64,000 nucleotides of DNA from Sialis fuliginosa (taxonomy: Eukaryota > Arthropoda > Insecta > Megaloptera > Sialidae). Location of the stretch: positions 1,831,001 through 1,895,000 of the forward strand of contig OY540813.1 of NCBI GenBank assembly GCA_961205875.1, in the 5' to 3' direction. The first letter of the stretch is position 1. Each line of letters starts with the position of its first letter. The notes below the pieces were generated by a model. It was not told where the DNA came from and made no database searches. It worked only from the letters and a program-made list of their open reading frames with translations. A program made the position numbers and the translations under genes. Positions 57,299 to 64,000 of the stretch are shown here, in pieces.

Positions 57299-58315
57299 AT
57301 AAATAAACTGCCCTGATCGGCACGAGACTTTTTTAATACATCATGATACAGTAGAAATTACATAAGTTAACACTTTCTTATATTACGTAAGTACATATTT
57401 CTATACATCTATTTAATTGACAGTTGTAAGAATTCATACGTATTATTCAAATTATTTTTAAATGAAAACTAAAATTATTATTTTTTGGTCAATTCATAAG
57501 AGATAGAAAAAAAGAATAATAGATAAATTATAGAAAATAACTTTCTCTACAACTTTTATTGTAAACATTTTTTTCTGTTATGAACCCACTAAAATAAAAT
57601 TTAAAAAAATGATTATTTCTTTGCACATTTTTTTTTTTGAAATATGATTATAACAAAAATTATAGATAATAATATTCTCTATAACTTGTATCTAAAACTT
57701 TTTTTTCTAATACGTACCGTTTAAAAAATAATACAAAAAATTCAACAATTCAAGAAAATCGATTATTTTCCAAAAAAAATTGTATATGTATAAAAAAGTA
57801 AAAATAATAATTTAATCAAACAAAAAAATTATCAAAAAAAAATTGAAACGAGAACATCTTCCTTTTTTTAATTCGGTAAAAGAGATAGATAGGTATTTTA
57901 ACAAATTTAAAATTTTTCAACGTCCTTTATAAATATCTACGGTACCCTCCCCCACTGTTTGACAATCACTGCTATGAAAGCAACAAAAAAATCGAAATCG
58001 TTTCGAGAATATTGAAAAAATAAATAAAAAAGGAAAATTATTAAATTATTTAAAAAATTCAAGACTACCAGAAATATCCTATATGACTGTTATCGAAGTC
58101 AAAACCTTTAAATTTTTATATTTTATTTAAAAATAACAACTTTAAATTTTCCTTAATACGGATCTGCCATAAATCAATTATCATAAAGCTTAAACTAATT
58201 CTGGGGTCTTAGGTTTAGATACGGCCTTTCAAAGCGTATTTTGATTCTAACTGACAGACTGACTGACTGATCATTAAGGCCCATTTTCCATACACTGGAT
58301 AAAACCAGTGTCGGT
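57299..58315. other. AT-rich non-coding stretch
   Basis: Poly-A and poly-T runs dominate. A retroelement phrase (GATACGGCCTTTCAAAGCG) lies at 58,218-58,236. No gene is visible. Confidence 0.4.
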
Positions 58316-58664
58316 AATTATTATATTATATTATCAAAGCAACTGCTTTACATTGTTTCAAATTTGACAATTCTTTCTTTTACATCTTTTGTGTCGTAGT
58401 ACTTATCATTAGCAAGTGTCCATCACTGCGTGCTCATTACTGGTTTTACTTTATCCACTACTGGAGAAAAAATATAAACAAAATAAAAGGCTATAATTTA
58501 AAAAACAAACTATATTTGCGGACTTTGGTAATTAAATTGATTAAATAAAGAGTTACTTGTTTTATTAGTAACATGAGTTCATGAAAATTACAAAAAACAA
58601 GCCCATTAATTAAAAAAAACACGAAAACTTGCTGTTATAGCGGCCATTACTGGTGCCTTTACCT
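58316..58664 (-). mobile_element. MITE family A, truncated copy 6
   Basis: About 350 bp in inverse orientation, ending CATTACTGGTGCCTTTACCT followed by TA (58,665-58,666). The other end is missing, and the sequence begins within the AATTATTATATTAT portion. Confidence 0.75.
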
Positions 58665-58666
58665 TA

Positions 58667-59157
58667 TGGAATTATTTTAATTCCAAAATGTTTACATTAA
58701 ACTTATACCTGTCAAAACCCACCCTGTTAATGGATTATTAAAATTAAAATTTGCTTGTAATTGCTAATTTTTATCTTGTGTATGTATAAAAATAACATAC
58801 ACGTAGGATAAAAAATTTCGCTTACAAAAATACGTAAAAAAAATGTGTAGCCTGCAAATAAAAATACTCGTAAAAAAAACAGATTAAAATTCTAAGCATA
58901 AACAACAAAATATTTTTTTAAATAACTAACAAACAGAATTTTTTATAACGTTGGTACGTCATGCTCTTTGAAATTTTCTTATTTACATAATAGCTTTCAA
59001 ACATAGTGTCAGTACCTTTAATTTTTATAATAAATTATAATTTTCATAAAATAATATTTATATATAATATAATATACATATGTATATATTATATAATATT
59101 ATTTGGGCTTCTTGTTTGTTTTAGTGTTTTTATTAAACGATATTTCACATACCTATA
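58667..59157. other. Non-coding stretch
   Basis: AT-rich DNA with TATA-repeat tracts near 59,055-59,100. No gene is visible. Confidence 0.4.
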
Positions 59158-59709
59158 AGGTAAAGGCACCAGTTATGGCCGCTATAAGAGCAAGTTTTCG
59201 TTTTTTTGGATTAATGGGCTTATTTTTTTGTAATTCTCATGTTACTAATAAAACAAGTAACTCTTTATTTAATCAATTTAGTTACCAAAGTCCGCAAATA
59301 TAGTTTGTTTTTTAAATTATAACCTTTTATTTTGTTCATGTTTTTTCTTGAGTAGAATGGCAAATGTAAAACCAGTAATGAGCACGCAGTGATGGACACT
59401 TGCTAATGATAAGTACTACGACACAAAAAATATAAAAGAAAGAATCGTTAAATTGAAACAATGTAAATCAGTTGCTATGATAATATAATTATTAATAAAT
59501 AAATTATACTAATAATTAGTTTAAATGTCCACCATTTTGACACCTATTGGCCGATTGTCATCAAATCACGCAGTAAGACAGTTAAATGTATATAGATTAA
59601 TATTCAGAAATGGTATAGTTATCACATATCAACACATATTTCCAATTCAGTACATTTAATTAAAAATTTGCCATTACTGAGGTCGTTGTCAAGACTGGTG
59701 CCACTACCT
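59158..59709 (+). mobile_element. MITE family A, full-length copy 7
   Basis: A 552-bp copy closely matching 1,587-2,137, with TA on each side (59,156-59,157 and 59,710-59,711). The ends are AGGTAAAGGCACCAGTTATG and, reverse complemented, AGGTAGTGGCACCAGTCTTG. The 66-codon frame over its left end is chance. Confidence 0.88.
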
Positions 59710-59711
59710 TA

Positions 59712-60544
59712 TTTGCATTTAACAGACCCTCTCTCGTACTTTTTCTGTATTTCGTTTTAAAATTATTAAAATAATGTATTGACAATACAATAACAGTTTG
59801 ATGACCTCTGGTTGAAAATTGTAAACACATTTACAAATATTTGACACAAAATTGAAATAGCTAATCATTGAAAACAAACAATTTTGATTAACTTTTGTTT
59901 ACTATTACTTATTACATAATATATTGACATACAAATAATTAACATTTTGATCATTTGCCACGCCATAATTAAAAAATTTAAGTGGTATAAAATTTTAAGC
60001 ATCATTCGATTTTACATAAATATTTAACAAAAAAATAACCTAAAAAAATTATAAAATTGTAAAAATTATTATATATTAAGTGTTGCCCCGTATATATGGT
60101 CACTATTGAAAAACTATATAAGCTAAAAATGTAAAATTACGACTCCTAGACATTAAAAAAGGTGTGCCATAATTTTTAACAGGCTTCAAAATTCGACAAT
60201 GTATATTTTTTCGGACATAACTCCGACAAAAATTCACCGATTTTGATGATTTTTTGTTTATTTGAAAGAGGATACTCTCGTGGTGGTCTTATATAAATTT
60301 TATCAGAATCTGACTATGGACTTAGAAGATACGATACTCAAAATGGAAAAATAAAAATAAAACTTTTTTTAAATAAAATCCTAAAAACACTGCAAATTAA
60401 ATTTAAAGGATTTTTTAAGCTTGTGCCAAGTCAAAAAATTACTTTTTACGAAAGAAAAAAGGAAAACCGACTTCTAAATATTATATACATATATACTTTT
60501 CAGTGTTTTTAGTTTTTTTTTTAAATCGGATTTATTTTTTTCAT
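59712..60544. other. Non-coding stretch with dispersed repeat
   Basis: Positions 60,230-60,335 carry the family also seen at 4,310-4,760 (TTATATAAATTTTATCAGAATCTGACTATGG type). No gene is visible. Confidence 0.45.
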
Positions 60545-60812
60545 AAAAAGTTTTTTTATTTAGCTCTACCTTCTCTAATTTCATATATTTCAGATAATTT
60601 TATTACTACCAGAGAGATAAAATGTGAGATTCTACCCCCTCCCTTTCCCCTTCTAAGTAACGGCACTGGTTGTTTTTTTTATATAAAAAGTTGCTTTTAT
60701 TTAGCTATCTTCTGTAATTTCAGATATTTCAGATAATTTTATTACTACTAGAGAGATAAAATGTGAGATTCCACCCCCTCCCTCACCCCTTCTAAGTAAC
60801 GGCACTGGTTCA
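60545..60812 (+). repeat. Two-copy tandem duplication, about 133 bp
   Basis: ATTTCAGATAATTTTATTAC, GAGAGATAAAATGTGAGATT and TTCTAAGTAACGGCACTGGT each occur twice at equal spacing. Confidence 0.8.
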
Positions 60813-60859
60813 CGGTTCATTTAATAAAATACAAGTCGATATAATTAATACAGGCTGTC

Positions 60860-61340
60860 GTATTTAATGTTGTCCGAAGCAGCAAGGAGTGTAGACACAT
60901 TTTATATCGTATTGATTTACCCCCAACCCCTCCCTATTTGCCAACCCCATGTATAAATGGCTACAGTAACGTGTCAGCCAAGGGCGTACTTAAATACGCT
61001 TATACAGTAAAGCATAGCGAAAACGAAACTTTGAAACAAATATATTTTTCACCGACTACAAAAAAGGACGAAGTTCTTAATTTGGCAATACTTATATATT
61101 TTTTGTGTGTGCGGGCATAATTCAGTTTTTTTTTCAGCGACTTCAGAAAAAACTAACAACACGGAAAAGAATATAGTAATTAAATTTAACAGTTTTTGAA
61201 GTCGGTTTTGTTTTTTTCTTAAAAAGTTTTTTATTTTTTTATTTTTAGTGTCGTATCTTTAAAGTCCATAATCAGATTCTGGTAAAATTTATATGGGATT
61301 ATCTCGAGATTATACTCTTTCCAAAAATACAAAAAAAGAT
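60860..61340 (+). repeat. Dispersed retroelement-like repeat
   Basis: Contains TTTTTCACCGACTACAAAAA followed by AGGACGAAGTTCTTAATTTG, and on the other side GAAGTCGGTTTTG; phrases of this kind are common in lepidopteran repeats as I recall them. It also carries AAAGTCCATAATCAGATTCTGG related to 4,335. The 60-codon frame at 60,938 lies in this repeat and is not called. Confidence 0.5.
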
Positions 61341-62550
61341 ATATTTTCGAATTGAGAATCTCTTACTTTCGGTTAAAAAAATGTAGATAATTGGAGGAAG
61401 TTACCCCTGATGTTTTTTTACTGCAGACGCATATGATATAACTTCTTTAGGAAATCCAGATTTTGTGGGAATTAAGTAAAAGCTTTAGTTTTTAATAATG
61501 ACCCTACACCATAATCCTTAGGATAAAAGCAAGGACAAAATTAGGATAATTAGTTTGGTATCATTGTTGAACAGTTCTGTACAGTAAAATATAATATAAT
61601 AACCCTTTTTTTGCTCATTAAGATGAACATTTTATAAGTGAATATTTTCTGTACTTCATCAAATTTTTTTTGTTTTTAATTTCTTGTATTATATGTTGTC
61701 AAGTGCGAGTCATGTCTTACGTATTAGTGTCCCGTACCGTATAATTGTTTATTTATTCAAATTAAGCCAAATAAAGAAACATTTATGTATATTTAATAGT
61801 TCGTGTATTAACAAATTAGCTCCAAATATATTTTTTAAACAATTTTGAATTATTATTTTTGAAAAAATACGTGAGTGCGGTGAGTGTTGATAATTTTTTT
61901 TGATCTCGGTATCATTAGGTTTACATTTTCACGATTTTTTTCAAATTTTTCTCACTATTTATTTCGAAAATATGTGCAGAAGAAAAAATGTCAATCGAAG
62001 ATTTTTACTAATATAATAATTATGTATAAAAAAACTATAATTTTGCCACATCTCTATTGGTAAAACGGTTCAGTAGCTAGAAGGCTATGGCAGACAGATA
62101 GACGGATCCAGTGTTTTATCCCCCCCCCCTTTCGCCCCATCCCAAAAACCACATCAATTTCACGAAACTTCGACATCGCAAAGAAATATTTTACACATGA
62201 ATAAAGAAAAACTAAAAATAAGATGTGAAAATCACATCTGAAACATCTTTTTCATACATCTTTTATGCTACAGTACATTTTCAGAATGGGGGAAACGCCC
62301 CCATAATCTCTGAATATGTAAATTTGTGGTTGGCAATTGTATAAAATTTTTATCAATATCTTCGCTTCGAATTTCTCATAATGACACAAATCATTATGTG
62401 ATCAAGAAACGAACATTTGGTAGGTATATTGATTTACCCATTCCTGCAGAGGTGGCTTAATAATATTGACAAAGGGCCGAATTAAACCATTTAGACACGA
62501 TGTCCCTGTATGAGGTACAGTCTTGCAGTTTGTATTCATTTTCGTTTATC
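61341..62550. other. Non-coding stretch before the second satellite
   Basis: AT-rich DNA with a C run at 62,120-62,128 and a retroelement phrase near 62,055-62,085. Positions 62,520-62,550 are identical to 19,695-19,725. No gene is visible. Confidence 0.45.
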
Positions 62551-63522
62551 GAAGGTCTTCGGGCATTAGATAGTCTTAAAGATAATGGCGTAAGCTATAT
62601 TTAAAAAAAAAACTGGAGTCTCCTCGATCGCGCCAAGCTGACATATTAACTATTCAACTTATATGTTAAATTTTCAATTTAAATTTCTTAATAATAGCCG
62701 AAGGCGCACTCGAAGGTTTCGGGCATTAGATAGTCTTAAAGATAATGGTGTAAGCTATATTTAAAAAAAAACTGGAGTCTCTTCGATCGCGCCAAGCTGA
62801 CATATTAACTATTCAACTTATTTGTTAAATTTTCAATTTAAATTTCTAAAATAATAGCCGAAGGCGCACTCGAAGGTCTTCGGACATTAGATAGTCTTAA
62901 AGATAATGGTGTAAGCTATATTTAAAAAAAAAACTGGAGTCTCCTCGATCGCGCCAAGCGGACATATTAACTATTCAACTTATTTGTTAAATTTTCAATT
63001 TAAAATTCTTAATAATAGCCGAATAATAGCACTCGAAGGTCTTCGGGCATTAGATAGTCTTAAAGATAATGGTGTAAGCTATATTTAAAAAAAAACTGGA
63101 GTCTCTTCGATCGCGCCAAGCTGACATATTAACTATTCAACTTATTTGTTAAATTTTCAATTTAAATTTCTTAATAATAGCCGAAGGCGCACTCGAAGGT
63201 CTTCGGACATTAGATAGTCTTAAAGATAATGGTGTAAGCTATATTTAAAAAAAAAAACTGGAGTCTCCTCGATCGCGCCAAGCGGACATATTAACTATTC
63301 AACTTATTTGTTAAATTTTCAATTTAAAATTCTTAATAATAGCCGAATAATAGCACTCGAAGGTCTTCGGGCATTAGATAGTCTTAAAGATAATGGTGTA
63401 AGCTATATTTAAAAAAAAACTGGAGTCTCTTCGATCGCGCCAAGCTGACATATTAACTATTCAACTTATTTGTTAAATTTTCAATTTAAATTTCTTAATA
63501 ATAACCGAAGGCGCACTCGAAG
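62551..63522 (+). repeat. Satellite of six units, about 160-164 bp, dimeric
   Basis: Six units share GGCATTAGATAGTCTTAAAG, CTGGAGTCTC, CGATCGCGCCAAGC, TGACATATTAACTATTCAAC and ATAGCCGAAGGCGCACTCGA. Unit starts (the CATTAG site) fall at about 62,564, 62,724, 62,885, 63,048, 63,208 and 63,372. Units 3 and 5 share variants (GGACATT, AGCGGAC, CCGAATAATAGC) that units 2, 4 and 6 lack. So a dimer of about 324 bp has been amplified. The array stops directly against a family A MITE. Confidence 0.9.
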
Positions 63523-63824
63523 GTGATGGATACTTTTTAATGATAAGTACTACGACACAAAAGATATAAAAGAAAATTTGTAACAATGTAAAGCAGTTGC
63601 TATGATAATATAATAATTAATAAATAAATTATACTAATAATTAGTTTAAATGTCCACCATTTTGACACCTATTGGTCTCATGTCATCAAATCACTCTGTA
63701 AGACAGTTAAATGTATATAGATTAATATGGTAGTAATCAAATATCAACACATATTTCTAATTCAGTACATTTAATTAAAACTTTGCCATTACTGGGGTCC
63801 CAGCCAAGACTGGAGTCACTACCT
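63523..63824 (+). mobile_element. MITE family A, truncated copy 8
   Basis: The right half of the element, from GATGGATACTTTTTAATGAT to GACTGGAGTCACTACCT, followed by TA. The satellite replaces its left half, so the satellite boundary lies inside the MITE. Confidence 0.8.
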
Positions 63825-64000
63825 TATAGAGAATTCATTGGTGCAGCTAAGAAGTGTGGCAACGTCGCATATCTTCGATGTATATATGTGTTAAGTTTTT
63901 TATGTAAAAAAATATACCCGAAATGAATTTTGATATCTCATACCATCGACAATAAGTTTAAAATGAAATTTTGTCCGGATATGGGCCAACGCCTGGTTGA
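63825..64000. other. Non-coding end of window
   Basis: A short AT-rich stretch with no visible gene, cut by the window edge. Confidence 0.4.

Overview
The window looks like nuclear DNA of an insect: it is very AT-rich, its genes have short exons with GT-AG introns, and miniature transposons and simple repeats fill the space between them. Several dispersed repeats (the motif near 61,050-61,110 and the retroelement tails at 870, 27,420 and 44,160) resemble repeats I associate with Lepidoptera. That placement is an inference. Nothing here indicates a bacterium, organelle or virus.

Three protein-coding genes can be built exon by exon with consistent reading frames. A six-exon extended SDR (NAD-dependent epimerase-like) gene runs on the plus strand from 33,624 to 38,562. 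A nine-exon BTBD17-like BTB-BACK gene lies on the minus strand from 43,795 down to 41,296. A four-exon USB1 gene (U6 snRNA 3'-end phosphodiesterase) lies on the minus strand from 45,587 down to 44,623 with both catalytic HxS motifs intact. USB1 and BTBD17 are in tandem about 0.8 kb apart and converge on the SDR gene. A GC-rich exon at 20,882-21,176 on the minus strand has a strong acceptor, a strong donor and a signal-peptide-like coding segment. It seems to be one exon of a secreted-protein gene I do not recognise. Three GC-rich candidate first exons with consensus donors lie upstream of it on the same strand, near 25.3, 30.1 and 31.4 kb.

Most of the rest is non-autonomous mobile DNA, much of it with readable target-site duplications (TSDs). 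It includes two foldback hAT elements of about 1 kb that are almost entirely palindromic (25,684-26,765 and 46,796-47,830), three other elements with perfect 8-bp TSDs (8,389-8,876; 13,402-13,760; 48,461-49,198), two TA-flanked Tc1/mariner-type MITE families (eight and four copies), PIF/Harbinger-type MITEs with 3-bp TAA/TTA TSDs, and TTAA-flanked piggyBac-type elements. Two satellites have an alternating dimer structure: one at 20,184-20,897, which copies the splice donor of the secreted-protein exon, and one at 62,551-63,522.

The items most worth a second look are the satellite of copied splice donors beside the secreted-protein exon, the three-hairpin cluster ending in a T run just upstream of a TATA promoter near 50.7-50.96 kb, the foldback hAT pair, and two tandem arrays that repeat an acceptor-donor motif resembling recursive splice sites. 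Element boundaries given with TSDs are exact readings. Boundaries described as approximate are estimates by eye.
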